DNA from: DATCMU01 sp036563245
GTDB taxonomy: Bacteria > Pseudomonadota > Alphaproteobacteria > Rhizobiales > Devosiaceae
Assembly (NCBI GenBank): GCA_036563245.1
Contig: DATCMU010000026.1
Coordinates: forward strand, 1 to 44,137
Direction of reading: 5' to 3'
DNA: 44,137 nucleotides
Made by a program: the position numbers and the translations under genes. The notes beneath the pieces are model-generated. The model was not told the DNA's origin. It saw nothing but the letters and a program-made list of their open reading frames with translations, and did not search any database. This document shows positions 8,310 to 16,218 of this stretch, in pieces. Every line of letters starts with the position of its first letter. The stretch's first letter is position 1.

Positions 8310-8473
8310 GGTCCGTTCTCGTCGTTCATGATGCTGTCCTTGGCCCTGTGGAAACGCTTGGCGTTTCCAGGCCAGAATGTGTAGATCAGGACGCCAATCG
8401 ACAGCGCGATCAGGTAGAGAAGGCCCCAGTACTTGGCGATCCCGACAAGCGTTTCGTGGTTCGGTCCAGTCAT
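8300..8473 (-). CDS. ccoQ: cbb3-type oxidase small subunit CcoQ
   Basis: 57 residues encoded between ccoO and ccoP. The translation starts MTGPNHETLVG and has a single membrane helix (about residues 17-34, GLLYLIALSIGVLIYTFWP) followed by a basic/polar tail ending NGPWR. Size, topology, the FWPGNAKRF-like post-helix segment and the position in a ccoN-O-Q-P order identify it as CcoQ, which stabilises the interaction of CcoP with the core complex. The ATG overlaps the ccoO stop by 4 nt and its TAA overlaps ccoP by 10 nt. Confidence 0.92.
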   Translation of the reverse strand: MTGPNHETLVGIAKYWGLLYLIALSIGVLIYTFWPGNAKRFHRAKDSIMNDENGPWR

Positions 8474-9207
8474 TGGCCTTCTCCGGTCAGATCTTCCTGG
8501 GTATAGGCGGCGTCCGTCAGGCGACCCAGGATCTGGAGGTAGGCGACGATGGCGTCCATTTCGGTGACCGTCCGAGCGTCACCGTCGAAGGCGCTGATAT
8601 CGGTTGCATCGCCATAGCGCGACTTGACGCCTTCAGCTTCCGTGCTGTCCGGAGCCGCCTGGCCGTAGGCGTCGCTGACCGCGTTCTCGATCATGGCATC
8701 GGTGTAGGGAACCCCCAGACGCTTGAGGGTTGCCAGATGCTCGGGGAGATCGTCGACGCGCAACTGGGTCGTCTTGAGGAACCGGTATGCAGGCATGATC
8801 GATTGCGGCACCACGTCGCGCGGATTGTTGAGATGCGCGACATGCCATTGGTCGGAATACTTGCTCCCGACACGCGCAAGGTCCGGGCCGGTACGCTTGG
8901 AACCCCACAGCATCGGGTGGTCGTATTGGGATTCCACGGCAAGCGAGTAGGGGCCGTAGCGTTCGACCTCGTCGCCAAGCGTGCGGATCATCTGGGAGTG
9001 GCAGGCATAACAGCCTTCGCGCTCGTAGATGTCGCGCCCGGCAAGCTCCAGAGGGGTGTAGACGCGCATTCCGGGCGCTTCTTCGACGGTCTGCCGGATC
9101 GTGAACAACGGGGCGATCTCGACGAATCCACCGATGCTTGCGGCCAGAATGATCATGATGGCAAGGCGGATCGAATGACGCTCGAGCCGGTAATGGGTAT
9201 TGAACAT
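8470..9207 (-). CDS. ccoO: cbb3-type cytochrome c oxidase subunit II (monoheme)
   Basis: 245 residues: one N-terminal membrane helix (about 12-33) then a periplasmic monoheme cytochrome c domain. The heme site is C66-YA-C69-H70 in the family motif EREGCYACHSQMIR. GPDLARVG and the Met of SIMPAYRFL (probable axial ligand) follow. CcoO relays electrons from CcoP to the catalytic subunit. It lies 19 nt downstream of ccoN and overlaps ccoQ by 4 nt. Confidence 0.96.
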   Translation of the reverse strand: MFNTHYRLERHSIRLAIMIILAASIGGFVEIAPLFTIRQTVEEAPGMRVYTPLELAGRDIYEREGCYACHSQMIRTLGDEVERYGPYSLAVESQYDHPMLWGSKRTGPDLARVGSKYSDQWHVAHLNNPRDVVPQSIMPAYRFLKTTQLRVDDLPEHLATLKRLGVPYTDAMIENAVSDAYGQAAPDSTEAEGVKSRYGDATDISAFDGDARTVTEMDAIVAYLQILGRLTDAAYTQEDLTGEGQ

Positions 9208-9226
9208 TGCGCAGGGTTCTCCCTTC

Positions 9227-10870
9227 TTACCGGACGGGGCTGGACAGGTCGGCCATCACGGGCTGATCGGTGTCCGAGGAACGGGGAACGGGCACAGAGC
9301 CGATGGTCTTCCAGATGTTGTAGAACCCGATGACCGTGCCGATCAGGAACAGCAGGCCGCCGAAGGCGCGGGCAATGTAATAGGGGTGCATGGCGACGAC
9401 GGAGTCGACGAACGAGTAGGCGAGGGTGCCGCTCTCATTGTAGGTGCGCCACATCAGGCCCTGCGTGATGCCAGAATTCCACATGGCGACGACGTAGATG
9501 AAGGCCCCCGCGATCGCGAGCCAGAAATGCACTTCGACAAGCACCGCGGAGTACATGCGCTCGCGCTTCCACAGCTGCGGCACCAGGTAGTAGATGGCTC
9601 CGAAGATGATCATCGAGTTCCAGCCCAGGGTGCCGGCGTGGACATGGGCGATCGTCCAGTCGGTGTAGTGTGACAGCGAATTGACGGGGCGAATGGCGAG
9701 AAACGACCCCTCGAAGGTCGACAGGCCATAGAAGACTGCGGCGACCATCATGAAGCGCAGGGTGGCATCGTCGCGGACCCTGTGCCACGCCCCGTTCAGG
9801 GTAAGCAGCGCATTCGCGGCCGCGATCCAGGAAGGGATGAGCAGCATGACGGAGAATGTCATGCCCAGTGTCTGCACCCATTGCGGCAACGCCGTGTAAT
9901 GAAGGTGGTGCGAGCCCACCCACACATAGAAGAAGGTGATTCCCCAGAAGCCGATGATCGACATGCGGTAGGAATAGATGGGCCGGCCGGCGCGCTTGGG
10001 AAGGTAATAATAGAGCATTCCCAAAAAGCCCGCGGTGAGGAAGAACGCCACGGCGTTGTGCCCATACCACCATTGCACCATCGCGTCCTGGACGCCGGAG
10101 AAGATGGTGTAGCTCTTGGCGCTGCCCAGTGAGATGGGCAAGGCGAGGTTGTTGACGATGTGGAGCATCGCCACCACCAGGATGAAGGCGAGGAAATACC
10201 AGTTGGCGACGTAGATGTGCGGCTCGCGGCGCCGGGCCAGTGTCCGCAGGTATAGTGCGAAATAGGCCACCCAAACGATCACCAGCCAGATGTCGGCGTA
10301 CCACTCGGGTTCGGCATATTCCTTGGACTGGGTCACGCCCATGACGTAGCCGGTGACCGCAAGAACGCAGAACAGGTTGTAGCCCACGAGCACGAACCAT
10401 GGGCTGAGCTGGTCGGGCATGCGCGTGCGCGAGGTGCGCTGCATGATGTGCATCGACGTCGCGATCAGCGCATTGCCGCCAAATCCGAAGATGATGCCGG
10501 TGGTGTGAACGGGACGCAAACGCCCGAAACTCGCCCAGGCCGCATCGAAGGTCGCTTCCGGAAACGCCAGGAGCCATGCGACCCAGTCGCCCATGAACAT
10601 GGCGAACACGCCCCAGGCCATCGATATGAGTATCCCGGCCTTGATCGGGTCGTCGTAATAGCTGGAGAGGCGCTCCGGACCTGGTTCAGGGGCGAAAAAG
10701 CCGCCAAGGACCACGAATGCGCAGGCAATCCCGCATATCAGGATGACGAATCCATGCGCGCCCAGCGGATCGCCCCTTCCGGCTGCCGCCAGGACAAGGC
10801 CGCAGAATGCGACAAGGATCGAGATGAGAAGCGCAACCTGGCGCTCGCCGACTGTCAGTGTCGAAACCAT
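9227..10870 (-). CDS. ccoN: cbb3-type cytochrome c oxidase subunit I
   Basis: 547 residues from ATG 10870 (a longer in-frame ATG at 10924 adds 18 unconserved residues). The heme-copper oxidase core is complete: low-spin heme ligand H122 (RPVHTT), CuB ligands H271 (WWYGHNAV) and H321/H322 (SHHLHY), and H409/H411 (IAHVHAGTLGW) for high-spin and low-spin heme. The Tyr of LGMLYYYLPK lies where cbb3 enzymes have their cross-linked Tyr. It reduces oxygen at low concentration and pumps protons in the inner membrane. It is first in the operon. The assembly genes ccoGHIS are not in this window, and no convincing FNR/FixK box was seen upstream. Confidence 0.97.
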   Translation of the reverse strand: MVSTLTVGERQVALLISILVAFCGLVLAAAGRGDPLGAHGFVILICGIACAFVVLGGFFAPEPGPERLSSYYDDPIKAGILISMAWGVFAMFMGDWVAWLLAFPEATFDAAWASFGRLRPVHTTGIIFGFGGNALIATSMHIMQRTSRTRMPDQLSPWFVLVGYNLFCVLAVTGYVMGVTQSKEYAEPEWYADIWLVIVWVAYFALYLRTLARRREPHIYVANWYFLAFILVVAMLHIVNNLALPISLGSAKSYTIFSGVQDAMVQWWYGHNAVAFFLTAGFLGMLYYYLPKRAGRPIYSYRMSIIGFWGITFFYVWVGSHHLHYTALPQWVQTLGMTFSVMLLIPSWIAAANALLTLNGAWHRVRDDATLRFMMVAAVFYGLSTFEGSFLAIRPVNSLSHYTDWTIAHVHAGTLGWNSMIIFGAIYYLVPQLWKRERMYSAVLVEVHFWLAIAGAFIYVVAMWNSGITQGLMWRTYNESGTLAYSFVDSVVAMHPYYIARAFGGLLFLIGTVIGFYNIWKTIGSVPVPRSSDTDQPVMADLSSPVR

Positions 10871-11234
10871 GAGACCATCGTTTCTTCGCGTTGCCCGTGT
10901 GGAGCCTGAGCACGCTGCGGACATGAAATCCGGGTTCGCGCGGCACGGCGCCCATTAACATGGATGGCATCTACATCTTATCGTGGCTGCCGGCAACCTG
11001 GTTTCTGGTCGCATGCCGATCTGCTGCGGCGCTGAGGTCGTGCCTGTTTGTCCCGGGGCGGTGAGAGGTTGCGTCGGCAGAAGTCTTCTTGAAATTTATC
11101 GTATACAAACATACGATTTGGTGGGTTTCGGTGAGACTGCCGCTTCCGGATTGTTGCCCCTGGCAACGCGGCCGGCTGACGACGGGAAGCGCGGTGGCGG
11201 CGCGATAACAGACAATTTCTGGTGTGGATGACGC
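10871..11234. other. Divergent intergenic region between ccoN and a sulfatase gene
   Basis: 364 nt with no convincing gene. It must hold the ccoN promoter on the minus strand and the sulfatase promoter on the plus strand. On the plus side TTGAAA (11089-11094) and TACGAT (11112-11117) are 17 nt apart and could form a sigma-70-type promoter, with the second box inside the operator at 11098-11117. I found no clear TTGAT-N4-ATCAA or TTGA-N6-TCAA site for ccoN. Confidence 0.5.
11098..11117. promoter_or_regulatory. GntR-type operator, copy 1 (upstream of sulfatase A)
   Basis: Perfect inverted repeat ATCGTAT-ACAAAC-ATACGAT, 7-bp arms and 6-bp spacer, with an internal GTATAC. It is the most symmetric of six copies in the window. 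A candidate -10 (TACGAT, 11112-11117) overlaps the right arm, so binding would block transcription of the sulfatase starting at 11235. FCD-type GntR regulators commonly bind GTATAC-centred sites; linkage to the regulator at 21558 is inference. Confidence 0.75.
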
Positions 11235-12746
11235 ATGGCCAAACGTCCGAACATGGTTTTCATCCTGTCCGATCAGCATTCAAGACGCGTGCTTGGGTGT
11301 TATGGCAACACGGTTGCGCAGACCCCGAACATCGACAGGATCGCGGCGCGCGGCGTAACATTCCGCAGTGCCTATTGCGCATCTCCGATCTGCACGCCGA
11401 GCCGGATGTCGCTTCTGACCGGACGCTGGCCCCACGAGCAGCACTGCTGGACCCTCGAAGATGCATTGGCGTCGGATATCCCCACATTCGCGCACGGCCT
11501 GGGTGCGGCGGGTTACAAAACGATCCTGTGCGGTCGCATGCACGCTATCGGTCCAGACCAATTGCATGGTTTCGACGAGCGCCATGTTGGCGATTGCGCG
11601 CCGAACTGGCTGGGTTCGCCGAGGCAGGACCTGGGTGTTCTTGCCGGCGCGCAGGGGCCATCGCCGCACGGCGAGGGCGAAGTCGCGCGCAGCCTGAGAT
11701 TGTCCGGCGCCGGGCAATCCGGTTACGAGGTCGTGGACGATGCGACGACCGAAGCCGCTTGCGAGACAATCTCCAGACTGGGCGCCGAGGGGCGGCAGGG
11801 AAAGGACCAGCCATTCCTGCTGTGCGTGGGGTACCTCTTGCCTCATTGTCCCTTCGTGGCGCGTCCCGACGATTTCGAGGCGTTTTCCGGCGTCGAGCTT
11901 CCAGAACCTCTGCCGAAGTCATCCAACGAGAATTCGTGGATTGACGCGTGGCGTCGGAGTACGGGTCTGGACAAGCATGACCCTGCCGCGGCGCGACGAG
12001 CCCGGACCGCCTATTACGGAATGGTGAGAGCGCTCGACCGGAAGATCGGCCTGGTGCTCGATGCGCTCGAGCGGGAAGGTCTGCTGGAGGACACGCTCAT
12101 CATCTATGCCTCGGATCATGGTGAGCACCTGGGCGATCACGATCTGTGGTGGAAGAACACCTTCCATGAGGAATCGGTATCCGTTCCGCTTGTCGTGTCA
12201 TGGCCCGGGTCCATGCGCCAGGGCGTACAATGCGACCATGTCGTCAATCTGGTCGATATCGGGGCAACACTCCTCGACGCGGCGGGGGCGGTGCCGCTGC
12301 CAAGGTCCAGAGGCCGCAGCCTGCTTGCGATCGGCGCCAATCCACGCGCGGAATGGGTGGATGAGACCTTCAGCGAATATGTCACCGACCTGTCGTCGGC
12401 CTGGACCGGGCCGCAGGCGACCCAGCAGCGCATGATCAGGCAGGGACGCTGGAAATATGTGCATATCGCGGGACATCCGCCACAATTGTTCGATCTCGAG
12501 CGCGACCCGAATGAGGCGGTGGACCTGGGCCTGGATCCCGCGCACCAGACCGTGCGCCGTCGACTGAGTGAGCGGGTGCTGGACGGTTGGGATCCGGCCG
12601 CTATCGAGGCAGAGGTGGCGATTCGTTGCGCCGAGAAGGCGGTTCTGAGGGAATGGGGGCGGCGCACCGACCCGCCCAGCCGCTATGTGTTTGCGATAAG
12701 GGCTGAGGATAGCTGGCTGCAGGAGCCCGGGTCTCCCGACGAATGA
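11235..12746 (+). CDS. Sulfatase A (type I, formylglycine-dependent), cytoplasmic
   Basis: 503 residues. The N-terminus MAKRPNMVFILSDQH goes straight into the fold, with metal-binding D13 and no signal peptide, so the enzyme is predicted to be cytoplasmic. The active-site signature is C53-T-P-S-R57, where Cys53 would be oxidised to formylglycine; LLTGRWP follows as in the family. SDHGEHLGDH (D294, H295) supplies further metal/active-site residues. It should hydrolyse a sulfate ester, possibly also a phosphonate or phosphate ester. It is alone on the plus strand behind operator copy 1 and convergent with sulfatase B. No formylglycine-generating enzyme gene is in the window. Confidence 0.92.
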   Translation: MAKRPNMVFILSDQHSRRVLGCYGNTVAQTPNIDRIAARGVTFRSAYCASPICTPSRMSLLTGRWPHEQHCWTLEDALASDIPTFAHGLGAAGYKTILCGRMHAIGPDQLHGFDERHVGDCAPNWLGSPRQDLGVLAGAQGPSPHGEGEVARSLRLSGAGQSGYEVVDDATTEAACETISRLGAEGRQGKDQPFLLCVGYLLPHCPFVARPDDFEAFSGVELPEPLPKSSNENSWIDAWRRSTGLDKHDPAAARRARTAYYGMVRALDRKIGLVLDALEREGLLEDTLIIYASDHGEHLGDHDLWWKNTFHEESVSVPLVVSWPGSMRQGVQCDHVVNLVDIGATLLDAAGAVPLPRSRGRSLLAIGANPRAEWVDETFSEYVTDLSSAWTGPQATQQRMIRQGRWKYVHIAGHPPQLFDLERDPNEAVDLGLDPAHQTVRRRLSERVLDGWDPAAIEAEVAIRCAEKAVLREWGRRTDPPSRYVFAIRAEDSWLQEPGSPDE

Positions 12747-12772
12747 AGGCAGACGACGCGCCGGGCACTTTT

Positions 12773-12794
12773 CGCCGCGATCAGAGTCGCGGCG
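12773..12794. repeat. Inverted repeat at the convergent ends of sulfatases A and B
   Basis: CGCCGCGA-TCAGAG-TCGCGGCG: a perfect 8-bp stem with a 6-nt loop, overlapping the stop of the minus-strand sulfatase. There is no T-tract on either side, so it is not a classical intrinsic terminator; it may still stabilise or separate the two convergent transcripts. Confidence 0.4.
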
Positions 12795-14043
12795 CGATCG
12801 CGTCCGCCACGCTGGCTGCAAGCCTCAGTCCGGTCTCGTCTCCCAGCTCGGCAGCCGTCGCCTCCATCTTTCGGCAGAGGTCGGCGATCACTGGCGCATA
12901 GTTCGGATAATGCTTGAACCGTTCAAAGCCGCCATCCGGTCGTGGCGTCAGGAAAACATCGAGTTCTTCCTCGGGATCCGCGTCGAGGTCATAGAGTTCG
13001 TGGGCGCCGTTTCCGGATGCGATGAGCTTCCAGCGTTGTGTTCGAACGCAGCGCTGCTCGATCTTGCTGATATGGGTGATCGTTTCGACGTAGTAGTGGT
13101 CGCGCCAGGCGGCGGGCTGCCGTCCCTCGAGCAGGGGCCGAAGGCTTTGCCCATGCATGACGGGCGGCGATTCGGCGCCGGCATAGTCCAGAAGCGTGGG
13201 CGCAAGGTCCTGCAGGCCAACGGCGGCTGACGAACGGCTGCCAGCGGCAATGCCGGGGCCTTCGACAAGCAGCGGAATGCGAATTGCATCATCGAAGCAG
13301 ACGAACTTGTGCTCGCCTTCGCGTCGATACCAGAAGGTGTCGCCGTGGTCGGAATAGTAGAAGACCAGCGTGTTCTGCGAGAGACCGGTCCGCGCAAGCG
13401 TGGCACGGATACGCGCCAGATCCTCGTCGAGGGCGCTCACCGCGGCGTAATAGCCCGCAAACGGCACACCCTTGCCGCGATATGGCTCATAAAAGCGCCT
13501 GGGCGCGGAATATGGGTCATGAGGCGGGTAGTAGCTCTGCACCATGACGAAGGGGCGATCGGCGTTCGCCTGTTGCTCAAGGAAGGCGATTGAGGCGTCG
13601 GTGGATCGGTCAGGCCGGTATTCGCCATCCAGCTTGCCGTCCATCCAGTGACCCAGGCGCGAGTTGAAGCTTTCTTCCCAGACGTCGAAGAACGGCGGCT
13701 GGGCCTCACCCAGATGCCACTTGCCGAAATGAGCCGTCAGGTAACCGGCGTCCTTGAGATAATCGAATACGGTGCGTTTCACCCTCGAATGCGAGGCAAA
13801 GGCGTTGTCGACGCCATACACATTGTCGATGACGCCGTGAGTATGCGGGTAGACGCCTGTCCACATCGTGCGTCGGGCTGGCGTGCAGACCGGCCACGGC
13901 GTGAAGGCCCTGTCGAAAGCCATGCCGCCTGCCGCCATTGCGTCGGTTCCGGGCGCGGAGACGAAACGGTTTCCATAGCAGGGCAGCGAATCCATGCGCT
14001 GCTGGTCGGCGCAAACGAGCACGACATTGGGTCGCTTCGACAT
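12781..14043 (-). CDS. Sulfatase B (type I, formylglycine-dependent), cytoplasmic
   Basis: 420 residues from ATG 14043, which shares one base with the preceding ABC gene's stop (TGATG) and so implies translational coupling. MSKRPNVVLVCADQQ gives metal ligand D13 with no signal peptide. The formylglycine motif is C53-T-P-A-R57 followed by RTMWTGVYPHTHG. GKWHLG (Lys/His of the active site) and YSDHGD (D232, H233) are in place. It is the third gene of a minus-strand unit with two ABC ATPases. An in-frame extension to 14172 would overlap the upstream gene and is not preferred. The substrate is unknown; shared operator control suggests that it is related to those of sulfatases A and C. Confidence 0.92.
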   Translation of the reverse strand: MSKRPNVVLVCADQQRMDSLPCYGNRFVSAPGTDAMAAGGMAFDRAFTPWPVCTPARRTMWTGVYPHTHGVIDNVYGVDNAFASHSRVKRTVFDYLKDAGYLTAHFGKWHLGEAQPPFFDVWEESFNSRLGHWMDGKLDGEYRPDRSTDASIAFLEQQANADRPFVMVQSYYPPHDPYSAPRRFYEPYRGKGVPFAGYYAAVSALDEDLARIRATLARTGLSQNTLVFYYSDHGDTFWYRREGEHKFVCFDDAIRIPLLVEGPGIAAGSRSSAAVGLQDLAPTLLDYAGAESPPVMHGQSLRPLLEGRQPAAWRDHYYVETITHISKIEQRCVRTQRWKLIASGNGAHELYDLDADPEEELDVFLTPRPDGGFERFKHYPNYAPVIADLCRKMEATAAELGDETGLRLAASVADAIAPRL

Positions 14044-15071
14044 CAGGTTGGGCTCCCCGCGTTTCGGTCCTGATCGACTTTCTCGGCGAAATGGCACGCA
14101 ACCTGGTGGCCGGACTTCATCGACCTGAGTTGCGGTGGCGTTTCCCGGCATATGTCCTGTGCCATCGGGCAACGGGTATGGAACCGGCAGCCGGGCGGGG
14201 GGGCCGCCGGATTGGGCACGTCGCCGCGAATGGTGTGGAATTTCTTCTTGCCCTGCAGGTTCGCCGGCACCGACGAAAGCAAGGCCAGCGTGTACGGATG
14301 TAGCGGGGCATCGAAGACTTCAGCCTTTGCCGCTATCTCGACGATCTGCCCCAAATACATCACCGCCACCCGGTCGGAGATATGCCTGATGACACCGAGG
14401 TCGTGGCTGATGAACAGATAGGTCAGTCCGAGCTGGTTCTTGAGGTCCTGCAGCAGGTTGAGAATCTGGGCCTGGATGGAGACATCCAGGGCGGATGCGG
14501 CTTCGTCGCACACGATGAAGCGCGGGTTGAGCGCCAGCGCGCGCGCAATGCAGATCCGTTGGCGCTGGCCGCCGGAAAACTCGTGTGGGAAACGGCTGGC
14601 GTGATAATCGGCGAGGCCGACCAGCCCAAGCAGTTCGCGCAGCCGGTGCTCGCGCGAGACCGGATCGCCGATGCGATGGATGACGAGTGGCTCCACGATC
14701 AACTCGCCGACGGTCATGCGCGGGTTCAGCGCGCCAAGCGGATCCTGGAAGATGATCTGCATGTCCCGCCGCGCGGCCCGCATGTCCGAGGCGCTGAGGG
14801 CGCGCACATCCCTGCCGTCGAATGTGATTTCGCCCGACGTCGGCTCGAGAAGCCGCAACGCGAGGCGTCCGGTCGTCGTCTTGCCGCAGCCGCTTTCACC
14901 AACAAGCCCGAGGGTCTCGCCCCGCTCCAGATCGAAGGATACGCCGTCCACCGCAAGGACGGTCCTCTTGCGCCGGCCCAAACCCGCACGCCCGGACACG
15001 AATTCCTTGCGGAGGTTCCGCACGGAAAGAAGCGGCGTTTCTGGGGCAAGGGTCTCGGTGGTCTGGCTCAT
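14043..15071 (-). CDS. Peptide/opine ABC transporter ATP-binding protein (OppF/DppF type), system 1
   Basis: 342 residues. Walker A GESGCGKT at about 58-65, Q-loop FQDPLGALNPR, ABC signature LSGG in EFSGGQRQR and Walker B FIVCDEAASALD. The C-terminal region with GCRFHTRCPMAQDICRE is the Cys-rich oligopeptide/dipeptide ATPase extension. Start ATG 15071 overlaps the upstream ATPase stop as TGATG. Its partner ATPase is the next gene upstream; the matching binding protein and permeases are encoded divergently at 17882-21415. Confidence 0.92.
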   Translation of the reverse strand: MSQTTETLAPETPLLSVRNLRKEFVSGRAGLGRRKRTVLAVDGVSFDLERGETLGLVGESGCGKTTTGRLALRLLEPTSGEITFDGRDVRALSASDMRAARRDMQIIFQDPLGALNPRMTVGELIVEPLVIHRIGDPVSREHRLRELLGLVGLADYHASRFPHEFSGGQRQRICIARALALNPRFIVCDEAASALDVSIQAQILNLLQDLKNQLGLTYLFISHDLGVIRHISDRVAVMYLGQIVEIAAKAEVFDAPLHPYTLALLSSVPANLQGKKKFHTIRGDVPNPAAPPPGCRFHTRCPMAQDICRETPPQLRSMKSGHQVACHFAEKVDQDRNAGSPT

Positions 15072-16078
15072 CAGGTTGAGGTTCCGAATTGGTAGCCGGT
15101 ATTGCGAATGCAGGCCGCCCGATGGCCGGGGCCCGTTGCGGCCAGCGGAGGCGCGCCGGTTGTGCAGGCCGGCCTTGCAAAGGTGCAGCGCGGCGCAAAT
15201 CTGCACCCGGGCGGAAGGTCGAATGGCGGGGGAACGGCACCCTCTATCGCCGTGAGCCGCTCGACATCACGGTCGACGGCGGGGATGCTTGCCAGCAGCC
15301 CTTCGGTATAGGGATGGCGCGGCGCGTCGAAGACCTCGCTGGCGGGAGCCTCCTCGACCACCTGGCCGCAATACATGATCATCACGCGGTCGGTGAACGA
15401 GGATACCACGCTCAAATCATGCGAGATCATGATGATACCCATCCGGTATTCCTCCTGCAGGTCCTGCATGAGTTCCAGAATCTGGGCCTGGATGGTTACA
15501 TCGAGGGCCGTCGTGGGCTCGTCGGCGATCAGCAATTTGGGGCCGCACACAAGCGCCATTGCGATCATCACGCGCTGACGCATGCCGCCTGACAGCTGGT
15601 GCGGGAACTCGTCCACCCGATGCTCGGGGTCCGGAATCCCGACGCGCCTGAGCGCCTCTATGCTGCGCTCGCGGGCTTCCCGACGCCCGATTTTCAGGTG
15701 GCGGCGCGCGGTTTCCCCGATCTGGTCGCCGATGGTGAGCACCGGATTGAGCGCGGTCATGGGCTCCTGAAAGATCATGCCGATTTCCCCGCCGCGAATT
15801 TCCTCCAGCCGCCTGCGCTCGGCAACAAGCAGGTCTTCGCCCTTGAACAACAGGCTGTCGCCGGTGACCGTTCCCCCCGGCGGCAAGAGGCGCATCAGGG
15901 CGAGCGCGGTCATGCTCTTGCCGCTGCCTGATTCGCCGACGATCCCGAGCACCTCGCCGGGTGCGAGGGTGAACGACACGCCATCGACTACGGTAAGGCC
16001 GCCAAAACGGACCGAGAGATTCCGGACTTCAAGGAATGGAGGCTGGATGGCGGCCTGGGGTGGGGTCGTCGCTTGCAA
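15071..16078 (-). CDS. Peptide/opine ABC transporter ATP-binding protein (OppD/DppD type), system 1
   Basis: 335 residues if started at TTG 16078, which has GGGGAG about 10 nt upstream. ATG codons at 16135 and 16138 are in frame but lie inside the operator at 16124-16143 and lack a ribosome-binding site, so they would make an unusually long N-terminus. Walker A GESGSGKS (about 48-55), Q-loop FQEPMTALNP, signature LSGGMRQR, Walker B LLIADEPTTALD and the C-terminal GCRFAPRCTFARPAC extension identify the family. It is the first gene of the minus-strand unit OppD-OppF-sulfatase B. Confidence 0.9.
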   Translation of the reverse strand: MQATTPPQAAIQPPFLEVRNLSVRFGGLTVVDGVSFTLAPGEVLGIVGESGSGKSMTALALMRLLPPGGTVTGDSLLFKGEDLLVAERRRLEEIRGGEIGMIFQEPMTALNPVLTIGDQIGETARRHLKIGRREARERSIEALRRVGIPDPEHRVDEFPHQLSGGMRQRVMIAMALVCGPKLLIADEPTTALDVTIQAQILELMQDLQEEYRMGIIMISHDLSVVSSFTDRVMIMYCGQVVEEAPASEVFDAPRHPYTEGLLASIPAVDRDVERLTAIEGAVPPPFDLPPGCRFAPRCTFARPACTTGAPPLAATGPGHRAACIRNTGYQFGTST

Positions 16079-16123
16079 GGTCTTCGGGCTCCCCAAGATT
16101 TGCGGTTGTGCCTGCAAGTGAAG

Positions 16124-16143
16124 ATCGTATACCATCATACGAA
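16124..16143. promoter_or_regulatory. GntR-type operator, copy 2 (between divergent oppD-like and sulfatase C genes)
   Basis: ATCGTAT-ACCATC-ATACGAA; six of seven arm positions are complementary. It is placed so that one protein could control both the minus-strand OppD-OppF-sulfatase B unit and the plus-strand sulfatase C. Two in-frame ATGs of the OppD frame fall inside it, which argues for the downstream TTG start. Confidence 0.75.
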
Positions 16144-16218
16144 ATTGGCAATAGCTGAACCGCCGATCGCGGAAGAAGCGTGGTCCGGCGAACGACGATT
16201 GTGAGGCATGGCAGGGCA

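Noticed and set aside
11089..11102. Possible FNR/FixK site (TTGA-N6-TCGT) upstream of ccoN
   Set aside because: Only the left half matches TTGA-N6-TCAA, and the right half belongs to the GntR-type operator.
12773..12794. Intrinsic terminator between sulfatases A and B
   Set aside because: The stem is good but neither strand has a T-tract after it; kept only as an inverted repeat.
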